Assembly: GCF_003574965.1 (NCBI RefSeq) | Contig: NZ_CP032317.1 | Location: forward strand, 3,720,001-3,784,000 | Reading direction: 5' to 3' | From: Hymenobacter oligotrophus | Lineage (GTDB): Bacteria; Bacteroidota; Bacteroidia; Cytophagales; Hymenobacteraceae | Length of the DNA stretch: 64,000 bases | Part shown: positions 7,764 through 17,189 of the stretch, one piece after another | Layout of the letters: every line of letters begins with the position of its first letter | How positions within the stretch are numbered: position 1 is the first letter of the stretch | Made by a program: the position numbers and the translations under genes | The notes under the pieces: generated by a model | Databases searched by the model: none | What the model was told of the DNA's origin: nothing | What the model saw: the letters and a program-made list of their open reading frames with translations, nothing else

Positions 7764-10700
7764 ATGAAAGCACAATTACTGGCAACAGCTGTCTGCTTGG
7801 CTATGGTGCCGACAGCAGTATTTGCGCAAAGAGACCTGCCCAGGGAAACGGTAGTCGGACCGCAGCCCGCTGTTACGGCAACTCCACAAGCCGTGGCTCA
7901 ACGCACGGCAGCCACCTGTACGGCTACCACTACGCTCGATTTTTCGCAACGCACTGTCAACGAGAGTTGGAAAAATTTAGCACCCTTTGTGGTAGGTGGC
8001 TCCCCTAATAATACCACTATTAGTACAGCTGGAACTTATGTTGAGCCTGGGACCGGTAATCAAACTTTTCTATTTATAGATGACCCCGCGGATACTTATT
8101 TTGGGGTCAAAAACCTGGTTTGGTACACTGACTATATATCACAGACTAATGCTACTACGCAAATAGTTTTTTCGTTCAACCGTCCGGTGAATGGGTATTC
8201 GTTTCGTATCCAAGACATCGACGATAATAACAGCAACTACACCGATGAGGTGACGCTGGATGCATATCAAAGCAACGGTACGCTACTCAGCTTCAACAAC
8301 GCTGCCGATGCTACCGCTGCTATAAATAATTCAGCTTACGTCAGGCGCATAAACAATACCTTGGAAGGTCTTCAGCAAAACCCCGACTTGCAGCAAAACG
8401 GCTCGGCGACGGTTACCTTCAATAAGCCTATTACTCGGCTGGTTATTACCTACCGCAACATTATCAATGCTACACCTGGGGTGCAGTACATTGGCATTGA
8501 TAACATGACGTGGTGCACCCAAGCTAACGTAGCCACCACCATTAACGGCCCGGCTCGCGCTATTGCAGGTTCGCAAGTGACGTACACAGTTGCTACTACG
8601 GCTTCGGGCGACTACGCGGCGCCTAACGTACAGCCACAGGTGCAACTTGTACCTGGTTTGAACTCCCAAAGCCCTGTGTTTCCGGCGGGTAGCAGCTACA
8701 ACAACACTACCGGTTTGCTAACGCTGGCCACCATCCCCACGCTAGCTGTGGGTACCACCAATACCTCGGAAATTCGGTTTAACATGCCGAACTCGACAGT
8801 GACTGGGCAAGCTAGCAGCACTATTGGAAACGACGACGCCGATCCTGCTGACAATAACGGCTCGTTGGCCGCTGCTAACGTAACCACCACAACCAACACA
8901 GCGCCCACAGCGCAAACCCGTACGGCCACGGTTTCGCGCAATACGACTGTCTTCACGGCTATGCCGGCTTTGTCAGGCACCGATCCCGAAAACGATCCGC
9001 TGACCTATACAATTGTTGGCTCGTCGATAGCCAACATCAACTTCGGTACGGTTTACTTCACTCGCAACGGCGCTCGTACTGCAGTTAGCGGTAGCACCAA
9101 CATAACCCTAACGGCAGCTGAAGCCGCTACACTTGAGTTCCAGGCCAACAACACGGCCACAGCTACCTCTTCGCGTTCGTTCAGCTACTTTACTGCCGAT
9201 CCTTTCGGGGGTGTCAGCCCGTCGGTAAACTACACCATCTCAGTGGGCGACCGACCGGCAGTTTATTCCTCGCCGAATGTGCACTACTTCAGTAGCTTAG
9301 CAGATAACACTGTGTTGGCAACAGTGACGGACCCAGATGCTAGCATTGTTAGCACTTCGGCTGTGCAGACGTCGGGAACAACTACCAGAGGTATCCAATT
9401 CAATAGCAACGGTACAGCTGTATCAAGGCTAGTTACTAATGGACCTCAATCGGGACGGATCGATCTACCTCCTGCAGGAGTTTATGGTTATAGTGTAACA
9501 ACTACCGATGCAAATGGTGGTGTAACTGTATCGAACGTTACCATCACGATTTTGGCCGGCGACAACGAAGCTGCTTACTCAACTAACAACCGTTTCAATC
9601 GCGATGCTCTTACCAGTGGCTCCCAATTGGCAACGGTGACTGACGTTGATGGTGGTGTTCAGTCTGCTACAATCGGCACCGGCACGCTAGCTACTGGCAT
9701 GAGCTTTAACAATACAACCGGCGTTTTCAACGTCGGGGCCAGTGTGCCCTTTGCTGGTACTTACACCTACACCGTAAATACCACCGATGCAGTGGGGGGA
9801 CTTCTGCTCCTGCAACCACCATTACCATCTTCAACGACACAGAAGCTGCTTACACAGCAGTACGTGCATCCGTCAATCGCGACGCACTCACTAATAACGC
9901 TCAATTGGCAACGGCAACCGATACCGATGGTAGCATTGTTTCGGCAACGGTATCGTCGGGCTCGTTGCCCTCGGGTACTGCTTTGAGTAGCGCAGGTTCG
10001 TTCCAAGTGAGCAACGTAAATCAACTCGTCAACGGCAACTACTCCTTTGCCGTAACAACGGTCGATGCGACCGGCGGACGTAGCATTTCGAGCATAGGCA
10101 TTAATCTGTTCGAAACGGAGGCAGTTTACGCTGTAGCTCCCACGCCGAGCTTTAGCACAGCTTATGCCAATGGGCAGTCGTTGGCTACTGTGTCGGATAC
10201 CGACGGTACCATTGCAAACGCTGCAGCCAACTCCCCACTTCCTTCGGGTGTAGCTTTGAATGCGACAACTGGTCAATTCACGGTTTCGGACCGCAACCTG
10301 CTGGTTGCTGGCTCTTACCCAGTAACCGTTACCACCAACGACAACACGGGCGGTATTACCCAACAAGTAGTAACCATCGTTATTCGTAACAACCCGGTTT
10401 TGCCGGTTACGCTCGTGAGCTTCACGGCCCAAGCTGTTGGCCAAGATGTGAAGCTGGCCTGGGTTACGGCGCAAGAGTCGAAGAATAGCCACTTCGTGGT
10501 GGAGCGCAGCTTCGACGGGAAAACCTACCAGGCCGTTGGGCAAGTAAAGGGCCAGGGCACCAAAACCACTGCAACTACCTACGCTTTTGTAGACGCCAAA
10601 GCCGCAGCGAAAGCAGCAAGCAGTGTGGCCTACTACCGCTTGCGCCAAGTTGACACCGACGGGACCGAAGCCTTTAGCGGCGTACAAATTGTAACCCTGC

Positions 10701-10957
10701 CGTTTGCGACTGCAACCATTGCGGTGTACCCCAATCCTGCTACCAGCAGCCAAGACGCGCAGCTTGATCTGACAGCTGCCGCCGCTGGCTCCTATCAGGT
10801 AATGATTACCGACCTAGCCGGCCACGTTGTACGTGCTTACCAATTACAGAGCGGCAATAAGCATGCGCTTGGCCTCACTTCGTTGCCCAGCGGCACTTAC
10901 TTGGTGCAAGTGAAGGGTAACAGCAGTGCTCTTACCACGCGTGTGGTAAAGCAATAA
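7764..10957 (+). pseudogene. Large T9SS-exported adhesin-like protein, split by a single frameshift
   Basis: The ATG at 7764 opens a signal peptide (residues 1-22, ending VFAQ). Then follow a jelly-roll-like domain with an Asp-rich loop (QDIDDNNSN), a DUF11-like Ig domain (ATTINGPARAIAGSQVTYTV) and a cadherin-like domain. At least four repeats of about 80-90 residues come next, containing LATVTD.DG and TYTVNTTDAVGG-like motifs. The C-terminus has a typical linker (VTLVSFTAQ, WVTAQESKNSHFVVERS) and a T9SS type A sorting domain (YPNPATS ... LPSGTYLVQVKG). One frame covers 7764-9799 and another 9800-10957. The break is a G6 run at 9794-9799; adding one base restores an unbroken repeat (TTDAVGG then TSAPATTITIFND). 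Full length would be about 1,064 residues. It may be a sequencing error, a recent inactivation or a phase-variable tract. Confidence 0.8.
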
Positions 10958-10976
10958 GCAACATCGACCTTTCTAT

Positions 10977-11012
10977 AAAAAAGCCCCCGCCGAAACCGGC
11001 GGGGGCTTTTTT
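10977..11012 (+). terminator. Rho-independent terminator
   Basis: 16-bp perfect stem (10977-10992 with 10997-11012) with A and T flanks, about 20 bases after the stop of the T9SS gene. Confidence 0.9.
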
Positions 11013-11148
11013 TTATGGGGGCAGCTGATTTTGTTTCCGGCTATTGCGATTGGCAAAGCATAGCATCTTGGACAGCTAAGCCGAAAATAGCAGTTCGCTA
11101 AACGTCTCATACTCGGCTCACCGGCAATTCCGGATATTTGCCACCGCT

Positions 11149-11922
11149 ATGCCTGCCGTTCCACTTTCCGTCGTCATCATCACGTTCAATGAAGAAGCAA
11201 ACATCGGCCGCTGCTTGGCGGCCCTAGGTGATGTGGCCGACGACGTGGTGGTGGTCGATTCGGGTTCTGCGGACCGCACCGTGGCCATTTGCCAGGAGCA
11301 CAGCGCCCGCGTGGTGCACCACCCGTTCGAGGGCTACGTGCAGCAAAAGAACTTTGCCACGGCCCAAGCCCGCCACGACTACGTGCTGCAGCTCGATGCC
11401 GACGAGGTACTGACGGATGAGCTACGCGCCGAAATCCGGCAAATTAAAGCCGATTGGCGGGCGGCGGGCTACACGTTGCCGCGCCTCACCAACTATTGTG
11501 GCCATTGGGTGCGCCACGGCGGCTGGTACCCCGACCGCAAGCTGCGCCTGTACGACCGCCGCCTAGGTAGCTGGCAAGGCCACTTGCTGCACGAGCGGTA
11601 CGAGCTAACGCCCGGCCAGTTAGTGCAACCGATGCGGCACGATTTGCTGCATTATTCCTACCATTCCATCGAGCAGCACGTGGCGCAGTTCAACCGCTTC
11701 AGCAGCATTGGGGCCGAGGAACTGGCTGCCCGCGGTAAGCGCGCGGCTACGTGGCAACTGTGGCTGAAACCAGTCTGGAAATTTGTGCATATGTACTTTC
11801 TGCGCCTAGGTATGCTCGATGGTTTTGCGGGCCTGAGCATTGCGTACCTCTCGGCTTGCAGCGTGTTCGTGAAGTACGCCAAGCTGCGCGTTATCAACCA
11901 GCAAGACGCGGCCCGCTCATGA
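11149..11922 (+). CDS. Glycosyltransferase family 2 (WaaE/KdtX-like)
   Basis: 257 residues. A GT-A fold nucleotide-sugar enzyme with the N-terminal VVIITFNEEANIGRCL, the acidic DSGSADRT segment (residues 37-44) and the metal-binding DADE (83-86). The length and the Trp/Arg/His-rich middle (GGWYPDRKLRLYDR) resemble the WaaE/KdtX branch, which adds a sugar to the lipopolysaccharide core. A hydrophobic segment near the C-terminus (LDGFAGLSIAYLSACSVFVKY) suggests membrane contact at the cytoplasmic face. The stop overlaps the start of the GT9 gene by four bases, so the two are translationally coupled. Confidence 0.9.
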   Translation: MPAVPLSVVIITFNEEANIGRCLAALGDVADDVVVVDSGSADRTVAICQEHSARVVHHPFEGYVQQKNFATAQARHDYVLQLDADEVLTDELRAEIRQIKADWRAAGYTLPRLTNYCGHWVRHGGWYPDRKLRLYDRRLGSWQGHLLHERYELTPGQLVQPMRHDLLHYSYHSIEQHVAQFNRFSSIGAEELAARGKRAATWQLWLKPVWKFVHMYFLRLGMLDGFAGLSIAYLSACSVFVKYAKLRVINQQDAARS

Positions 11923-12950
11923 AAACGTTTATCATTAGCCGCACCGATGCCATTGGTGATGTGGTGCTTACACTGCCTTTGTGCGGCTGGCTGAAACAGC
12001 AATATCCGGGTTGCCGCGTGGTACTGCTCGGCCGCAGCTACACGCAGGCAGTGGCGGCGGCCTGCCCCGCAGTGGATGATTTTTTGAACGACGACGAGTT
12101 GCGCCAGCTGCCCGAAACCGAGCAAGTGGCTGCCTTGCGCCGCGTGCAGGCCGATGCCATAGTGCATATTTTCCCGAGCCGACGCTTGGCCACTTTGGCC
12201 CGTAAGGCCGGCATCAGCCAGCGCATCGGCACGCGTAGCCGGTGGTTTCATTGGCTTACGTGCAACCGATTAGTGGCGCTTAGCCGCCGGCATTCGCCCC
12301 TGCACGAGGCGCAGCTCAATTGCCAATTGCTGCGGCCGCTTGGGTTGAAACACCTGCCCACGCTGGCCGATCTGCAGCCCCTAGGTCGGATAGCCCCCAC
12401 CGAGCCCGTGCCCGCCGAAGTAGTTGTGCTGCTCGAGCGCGGCAGCGCCCGGCAACTGAACATAGTGCTGCACCCCGGCTCACGCGGCAGCGGCCGCGAC
12501 TGGCCTCTTGAGCACTACGGCCAGCTTGCCCGCCTGCTGCACGCACAAGGCCACCGAGTGTTGGTTACGGGCACCGCTACCGAAGGCGAACAGCTGAAGC
12601 CCTGGCTGCAAGAGCACGCCGCGGTGTGTCACAACCTCACTGGTCGGCTTTCCCTAGGCCAGTTTATCGGCTTTATTGCCCTGGTCGACGGACTGGTAGC
12701 GGCTAGCACAGGCCCCGTGCACTTGGCAGCTGCGCTGGGCCGGCATGCCCTAGGTTTGTTTGTGCCAATGCACCCCATGCACCCCGGCCGCTGGGCACCG
12801 CTGGGACCCAAGGCCGAGTACCTAGTGCTGAATAAACCCGACTGCAACGATTGCCGGCAGGATGCATCGCAGTGCCGTTGCATTAGGGGTATAGTGCCCG
12901 CGGAGGTGGCTGCACGCATCGGTGCTTGGCAGCCGCTCGCTGCGCAGTAG
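11919..12950 (+). CDS. Glycosyltransferase family 9 (ADP-heptose:LPS heptosyltransferase type)
   Basis: 343 residues from the ATG at 11919, which overlaps the preceding stop as ATGA; longer upstream frames are not needed. The start KTFIISRTDAIGDVVLTLPL is the family signature. The C-terminal half has HPGSRGSGRDWPLEHYGQLA and an STGPVHLAAALG motif for nucleotide-sugar binding. A Cys-rich patch near the end (CNDCRQDASQCRC) also occurs in other Bacteroidota GT9 proteins and could bind a metal, but I cannot say. Predicted role: adding heptose or a similar sugar to the inner core of lipopolysaccharide. Confidence 0.9.
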   Translation: MKTFIISRTDAIGDVVLTLPLCGWLKQQYPGCRVVLLGRSYTQAVAAACPAVDDFLNDDELRQLPETEQVAALRRVQADAIVHIFPSRRLATLARKAGISQRIGTRSRWFHWLTCNRLVALSRRHSPLHEAQLNCQLLRPLGLKHLPTLADLQPLGRIAPTEPVPAEVVVLLERGSARQLNIVLHPGSRGSGRDWPLEHYGQLARLLHAQGHRVLVTGTATEGEQLKPWLQEHAAVCHNLTGRLSLGQFIGFIALVDGLVAASTGPVHLAAALGRHALGLFVPMHPMHPGRWAPLGPKAEYLVLNKPDCNDCRQDASQCRCIRGIVPAEVAARIGAWQPLAAQ

Positions 12951-12960
12951 CTTTGAGCTG

Positions 12961-14256
12961 ATGTTGTTTTCGGAGCTGCGTTCATTGCCCACTACCGCTT
13001 TGGCTGCCCGCTGGTACCGCAACGGCCAACTTTCGCAGTGGCTGCTGCTGCTGGCTTGTTTAGGCGGCGTGGTGGGGCTGCTGTTTACAGCGCGGGCTAT
13101 GGTGGCGCTGGCTCCGGTGGCGGCTGTAGTAGCCGCGGGCCTCAACCCCAACATCCACCGCGAGGTGCCCCAGTGGCTGCGCAACCGCGGGGCACAGCGT
13201 TTGGCCGCCTTGTATGTGCTCATGCCGCTCTCGTGGTGGTACACGCAAGATTGGCCAGTGTGGCGCCACGAGGTGTACCGCCAACTGCCGCTTATTGGGG
13301 TGCCGCTGGCTTTTTGCTTGGCCGTGCCACTTAGCCGGCGGCAGCGTTTGGGCATCGGGGTGTTTTTTGTGGGCACCACAGCGCTGTTGGGCGCAGCTAC
13401 TGTGGGGCGTTACCTACTCGATCCGCAAGCTGCACAGGGCCTGATCAGGGTGGGGCAGAACGTGCCTTCCGTGTCGGGTATATTTCACATTCACTTCGGC
13501 ATATTGCTGGCGCTGGCTGCTTTTTTCGCGGTTCCTCTGAGCCGCTTGCCCCAACTCAGCAAAGGCCCTAGGTGGTTGTTGCTGATTGCCGGAGCAGTAG
13601 CCGTGGTCAGTTTGCACATACTGGCTTACCGCACCGGCTTGCTGGCTTTTTACAGTGCTTTGGTGTCCGTTGTGCTGTTGCTGTTGCGGCGCAGGCCGCT
13701 GCTGGCGCTTGGCGTGGTGGCCCTAGGTGTGATGCTGGCATTCGGCGCCTACCACAGCTTGGCATCGGTGCAGGAGCGCGTGTCTAGCACCTTCTACGAT
13801 CTGGAGCAGTACCAGCTGGGCCACGACATCAACCATTTTTCGCTCTCGCGGCGCTTGGCAGCTTGGCACAACGCTCTCGAAATTGTGGGGCGCCACCCGT
13901 GGATGGGCGTGGCCCCGGCCGACGTTCGGCAGGAGCTAATGGCGCAATTTGCGGTGCGTACCTACGGCCTCGCCCCCGAAAACCGCGTGATGGTGCACAA
14001 CCAGTATTTGCACTACTTGGTGGGCGGCGGCGTGGTTGGCTTGGCCGTGTGGCTGTGGGTGCTTATTCAGCCGTTGGTGCAACCCTCTTTGCGGCGCAAT
14101 CCGTACGTGAGGTATTTCCTGCTGACTTTCGGCGCGGCGGCCCTGGCCGACTCGCTGCTGGAGCTGCAAATTGGGTTCAACTTATTCGTCTTCCTCTACG
14201 GCTTTTTGGTAGTGGCTGCCGAGCGACGGGCCCAACAACCCGGCGCAACCCTCTGA
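12961..14256 (+). CDS. O-antigen ligase family membrane protein
   Basis: 431 residues from the ATG at 12961, ten bases after the GT9 stop. It has about 10-12 hydrophobic helices, a large periplasmic loop, and the conserved segment WMGVAPADVRQEL ... MVHNQYLHYLVGGGVVGL that marks the Wzy/WaaL C-terminal domain. These proteins join or polymerise glycan chains on the periplasmic side of the inner membrane. The operon with GT2 and GT9 genes supports a role in lipopolysaccharide or a surface glycan. A related gene occurs at 41027-42370. Ligase versus polymerase cannot be told from sequence alone. Confidence 0.85.
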   Translation: MLFSELRSLPTTALAARWYRNGQLSQWLLLLACLGGVVGLLFTARAMVALAPVAAVVAAGLNPNIHREVPQWLRNRGAQRLAALYVLMPLSWWYTQDWPVWRHEVYRQLPLIGVPLAFCLAVPLSRRQRLGIGVFFVGTTALLGAATVGRYLLDPQAAQGLIRVGQNVPSVSGIFHIHFGILLALAAFFAVPLSRLPQLSKGPRWLLLIAGAVAVVSLHILAYRTGLLAFYSALVSVVLLLLRRRPLLALGVVALGVMLAFGAYHSLASVQERVSSTFYDLEQYQLGHDINHFSLSRRLAAWHNALEIVGRHPWMGVAPADVRQELMAQFAVRTYGLAPENRVMVHNQYLHYLVGGGVVGLAVWLWVLIQPLVQPSLRRNPYVRYFLLTFGAAALADSLLELQIGFNLFVFLYGFLVVAAERRAQQPGATL

Positions 14257-14270
14257 GCCCTTCCTTTCGT

Positions 14271-14278
14271 TACATTTA
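14271..14278 (+). promoter_or_regulatory. Weak -7 promoter candidate for the ECF sigma gene
   Basis: TACATTTA, one mismatch to TAnnTTTG, 43 bases before the ATG at 14322, in the gap after the ligase gene. Confidence 0.35.
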
Positions 14279-14321
14279 CCCGCGGCACTACCGCCGCGCG
14301 CCTGCCCGAATACTCCCTTTT

Positions 14322-14972
14322 ATGAGCGACACTCCCGAACGGGTACCCAAACTGAGCAAGGAGGAAAAAGACCGCCGATTTCAGGCCGAGCTGCTGCCCG
14401 TGCTGGATTCGCTGTACAACTTTGCCTACCGCCTCACCCTTGACGAGGACGATGCCAACGACCTCGTACAGGAGACTTATCTGAAGGCCTACCGTTTCTT
14501 CGAGTACTTTGAGCCGGGAACCAACGCCAAAGCGTGGCTGTTTCGCATCCTGAAAAATTCGTTCATCAACGACTTTCGCAAGAAAAGCAAGCAGCCCGCC
14601 AAAGTTGACTACAGCGAGATAGAGGGCTACTACAACACCGAAGAAGTTGATGCCGAGGGCGACACAGGCTCCACATCGCCCGACTTACGCCAGCAGGCCA
14701 CACGGGATCTGATCGGCGACGAAGTGGCCAGCGCGTTGAACTCGCTGCCGGTGGATTTTCGCACCGTTATTATCCTCTGCGACCTGGAAGGGTTTACCTA
14801 CGAGGAAATGGCCAAGGTGCTCGACATTCCTATCGGTACGGTTCGCTCGCGTTTGCACCGCGCCCGTAATTTCCTCAAAGACAAGCTCGAGCGCTACGCA
14901 AAAAAAATGGGCTACGGCAACGATTCCGGCGAAGGCGATGTTGCCGAAGCGTACGACGAAGATGAAGACTAA
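14322..14972 (+). CDS. ECF-type RNA polymerase sigma factor (sigma-70 family)
   Basis: 216 residues from the ATG at 14322; the long upstream frame is a shadow of the ligase gene. Region 2 spans about residues 25-95 (DDANDLVQETYLKAYRFF, AWLFRILKNSFINDFRKK). Region 4 spans about 140-190 (LPVDFRTVIILCDLEGFTYEEMAKVLDIPIGTVRSRLHRAR), the helix-turn-helix that reads the -35 box. Region 3 is absent, as in ECF sigmas. The linker and the tail are strongly acidic. The next gene, 40 bases downstream, is a small zinc-finger protein that could be its anti-sigma partner. The RpoE/SigH-like branch is likely; the target regulon is unknown. Confidence 0.92.
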   Translation: MSDTPERVPKLSKEEKDRRFQAELLPVLDSLYNFAYRLTLDEDDANDLVQETYLKAYRFFEYFEPGTNAKAWLFRILKNSFINDFRKKSKQPAKVDYSEIEGYYNTEEVDAEGDTGSTSPDLRQQATRDLIGDEVASALNSLPVDFRTVIILCDLEGFTYEEMAKVLDIPIGTVRSRLHRARNFLKDKLERYAKKMGYGNDSGEGDVAEAYDEDED

Positions 14973-15012
14973 GTACATTTAACTCTCTCCTCCACCACAT
15001 TACTCCTCCGTT

Positions 15013-15300
15013 ATGGCCACGAAGTCTACACCCAACCAACAAGGCGCTGCCGCTACCGCCACCGGCGCCGACTGTGAGCGTGTGAATACCATTCTCGATC
15101 AAATCATCGTGGGCCAAGAGCCCAACGTGGAAGATGAGGAATACTTCGTTAACCATGCCGAAGACTGCTCGCCCTGCTTCGATAGCATTGATAAGCAGCG
15201 CGTTTTCGTCGACTTTCTAAACCAGTATGTAGGCCGTAAAGGTGTACCCTCGGGTCTTTCGGCAAACATTCTAGCGCGAGTGCAGTCCGAAAAGGTCTAA
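15013..15300 (+). CDS. Small zinc-finger protein, candidate anti-sigma factor
   Basis: 95 residues. The motif His48-x3-Cys52-x2-Cys55 (HAEDCSPC), with another Cys at residue 21, matches the zinc-binding ZAS signature of cytoplasmic anti-sigma factors. No membrane segment is visible, so it would act in the cytoplasm, possibly as a redox-sensitive switch. It sits directly behind the ECF sigma gene in the same direction, a typical sigma/anti-sigma arrangement. The function is inference from motif and position. Its stop codon is embedded in a possible promoter for gmk. Confidence 0.7.
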   Translation: MATKSTPNQQGAAATATGADCERVNTILDQIIVGQEPNVEDEEYFVNHAEDCSPCFDSIDKQRVFVDFLNQYVGRKGVPSGLSANILARVQSEKV

Positions 15301-15305
15301 TTTTG
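15298..15305 (+). promoter_or_regulatory. -7 promoter element directly in front of gmk
   Basis: TAATTTTG matches TAnnTTTG in full, overlaps the stop codon of the preceding gene, and is followed by exactly four bases and the gmk ATG at 15310. This suggests a leaderless gmk mRNA. No clear -33 element, so chance is possible. Confidence 0.45.
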
Positions 15306-15309
15306 CCCC

Positions 15310-15894
15310 ATGCAGGGGAAGATTATCGCCTTTTCGGCGCCTTCAGGCGCTGGTAAAACCACCATCGTCCATCGGCTCATGGAGCGTATTCCGGAGCTGA
15401 GCTTTTCCATATCGGCGTGCACGCGCGACCGGCGCGGCCGCACCGAGCAGAACGGCAAGGACTACTACTTCATTACGGTTCAGGAATTTCAGGAGAAAAT
15501 CCGCCACGATGAATTCGTGGAGTGGGAGGAGGTCTACGAAGGCTCTTATTACGGAACCCTTAAGTCCGAAATCGAGCGCATATGGGGCGGCGGCAAGCAT
15601 GCCATCCTCGATATCGACGTGAAAGGCGGCTTAAGCGTAAAGGAGTTCTACAAAGACCGGGCCTTGTGCATCTTCGTAAAACCGCCGTCGTTGGAGGTGC
15701 TGGAGCAGCGCCTGAAAGCCCGCGCCACCGATTCGGCCTCGAGCATTTCGGCCCGCCTGTACAAAGCCAACTTTGAGCTGACGTTTGAAGATCGGTTCGA
15801 CGCCGTCATCGTGAACGATGACCTGGATCAAGCCACTGCCCAAGCCGAGAAGCTGGTACGCGACTTTATTACGGCCGAGTTGGCCATTGTGTAA
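15310..15894 (+). CDS. gmk: Guanylate kinase
   Basis: 194 residues, slightly short of the usual 200-205 but complete. It phosphorylates GMP to GDP with ATP in the cytoplasm. The P-loop SAPSGAGKTT (residues 9-18) is intact, followed by the GMP-binding stretch SISACTRDRRGRTEQNGKDY and FVEWEEVYEGSYYGT, then the acidic ILDIDVKGG. The stop overlaps the start of nadD by one base (TAATG), so the pair is translationally coupled. Confidence 0.96.
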   Translation: MQGKIIAFSAPSGAGKTTIVHRLMERIPELSFSISACTRDRRGRTEQNGKDYYFITVQEFQEKIRHDEFVEWEEVYEGSYYGTLKSEIERIWGGGKHAILDIDVKGGLSVKEFYKDRALCIFVKPPSLEVLEQRLKARATDSASSISARLYKANFELTFEDRFDAVIVNDDLDQATAQAEKLVRDFITAELAIV

Positions 15895-16493
15895 TGGCCT
15901 GCCCGCAGCGCGTGGGCCTGCTCTTTGGCTCGTTCAACCCCATCCACACCGGGCACCTGATTCTGGCCAATTACATGGCCACCCAAACCGACCTCGATGC
16001 GGTGTGGTTGGTGGTGTCGCCGCAGAGCCCGTTTAAAGTGGGGGAGGAGCTGCTGCCTGAGCAGGAGCGCTTGGCTTTGGTAAACCTTGCCATTGCCAGC
16101 AACCCGCAGCTGCAGGCCTCCGATGTGGAGTTCGGCATGCAGCGCCCAAGCTATACCATCGATACCCTCGACGAACTGCGTGCCCGGCATCCGGACACGC
16201 AGTTCGTGCTTTTGATGGGTGGCGATAACTTGCCCGGCCTCCCTAGGTGGAAAGCCGCCGAGCGCCTGTTGGCAGAGGTCGACATTTACGTGTATCCTAG
16301 GCCAGGAGCTGATTTGCCCACCGAGTTGCCCGCCAACGTGCGGGTGGTCCAAGCCCCGTTGCTCGATATTTCAGCCACGTTCATTCGCAGCACGGTGCGC
16401 GCCGGCAAGTCTATCCGATACCTGGTGCCCGACGCCGTGCTGCAACGCATAGCCGAGGCCGGCTATTGGGCCAATACACAATCCATTTTCTAA
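15894..16493 (+). CDS. nadD: Nicotinate-nucleotide adenylyltransferase
   Basis: 199 residues. It makes nicotinate adenine dinucleotide from nicotinate mononucleotide and ATP, the adenylation step of NAD synthesis. The nucleotidyltransferase signature GSFNPIHTGH (residues 12-21) and the C-terminal ISATFIRS motif are both present; LLMGGDNLPGLPRWK is the nicotinate-binding loop seen in NadD. It is coupled to gmk by a one-base overlap and is followed at once by a terminator hairpin. Confidence 0.96.
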   Translation: MACPQRVGLLFGSFNPIHTGHLILANYMATQTDLDAVWLVVSPQSPFKVGEELLPEQERLALVNLAIASNPQLQASDVEFGMQRPSYTIDTLDELRARHPDTQFVLLMGGDNLPGLPRWKAAERLLAEVDIYVYPRPGADLPTELPANVRVVQAPLLDISATFIRSTVRAGKSIRYLVPDAVLQRIAEAGYWANTQSIF

Positions 16494-16537
16494 GCAAAAC
16501 GGCCCGGCTGCAATGTGCAGCCGGGCCGTTTTGCTTA
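16491..16537. terminator. Bidirectional terminator between nadD and frr
   Basis: Perfect 22-bp stem (16491-16512 with 16516-16537) with A and T ends, overlapping the nadD stop codon and lying 16 bases beyond the frr stop on the other strand. Confidence 0.9.
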
Positions 16538-16553
16538 TGGAGCTACCTAGGGC

Positions 16554-17117
16554 TTAGATCGTCATGATCTCAGCTTCCTTCTTGCTCATCAGCTCGTCGA
16601 TTTTCACGATGTAGCTGTCGGTGTATTTCTGCACCTTGGCTTCGGCATCTTTCACGGAGTCCTCGGCAGCACCGTCTTTCAGCAGCTTGCGCAACGATTC
16701 GTTTACATCTTTGCGGATTCCGCGGATTCGGATTTTGCCGTTTTCAGCTTCGTTTTTCACCTGCTTTACTAGGTCGCGGCGACGTTCCTCTGTCATGGGA
16801 GGCAAGTTCAAGCGCACCGAGTCAGCGTCCATCACCGGGTTAAGGCCAAGGTCGCTGTTCTTGATAGCCTTCGAGATTTCGCCCAGCATGTTTTTTTCCC
16901 ACGGCCGGATCACCAGCGAGCGAGCATCGGGAGCCGATACGTTGGCCACCTGCGCCACGGGGGTAGGGGTGCCGTAGTAATCCACGCGCAACGAATCGAG
17001 CATGGTGGGGGTAGCCTTGCCAGCCCGAATGCGCGACAGCTCCGTGTTGGTGTGCTGAAGGGCTTTGCCCATCGACTCCTCGGCGTCACTCAGGTACAGC
17101 TGAATTTCTTCGTCCAC
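16554..17117 (-). CDS. frr: Ribosome recycling factor
   Basis: 187 residues, a normal length. After termination it splits the ribosome into subunits together with EF-G. The conserved SRIRAGKATPTMLDSLRVDYYGTPTP and the RKDVNESLRKL helix are clear, and the C-terminal helix carries the usual charged repeats. It is the last gene of a minus-strand run: biotin carrier protein, pyrH (72 bases upstream of frr), frr. The pyrH-frr pairing is conserved in many bacteria. Confidence 0.97.
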   Translation of the reverse strand: MDEEIQLYLSDAEESMGKALQHTNTELSRIRAGKATPTMLDSLRVDYYGTPTPVAQVANVSAPDARSLVIRPWEKNMLGEISKAIKNSDLGLNPVMDADSVRLNLPPMTEERRRDLVKQVKNEAENGKIRIRGIRKDVNESLRKLLKDGAAEDSVKDAEAKVQKYTDSYIVKIDELMSKKEAEIMTI

Positions 17118-17189
17118 TTCTGAAGGGTTAAATGTTAAAAGTTGAAAGCTGCGTGCGGCAGCTGTTTAAGGCCTTGGGATAGGCAGTAC

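Noticed and set aside
9767-10753. Minus-strand open frame of 328 codons opposite the T9SS gene
   Set aside because: Antisense shadow of repeated domains; the plus strand has clear signal peptide, repeats and sorting domain.
13863-14321. N-terminal extension of the ECF sigma open frame back to 13863
   Set aside because: It overlaps the ligase gene in another frame and the sigma family starts near MSDTPERVPKLS at 14322.
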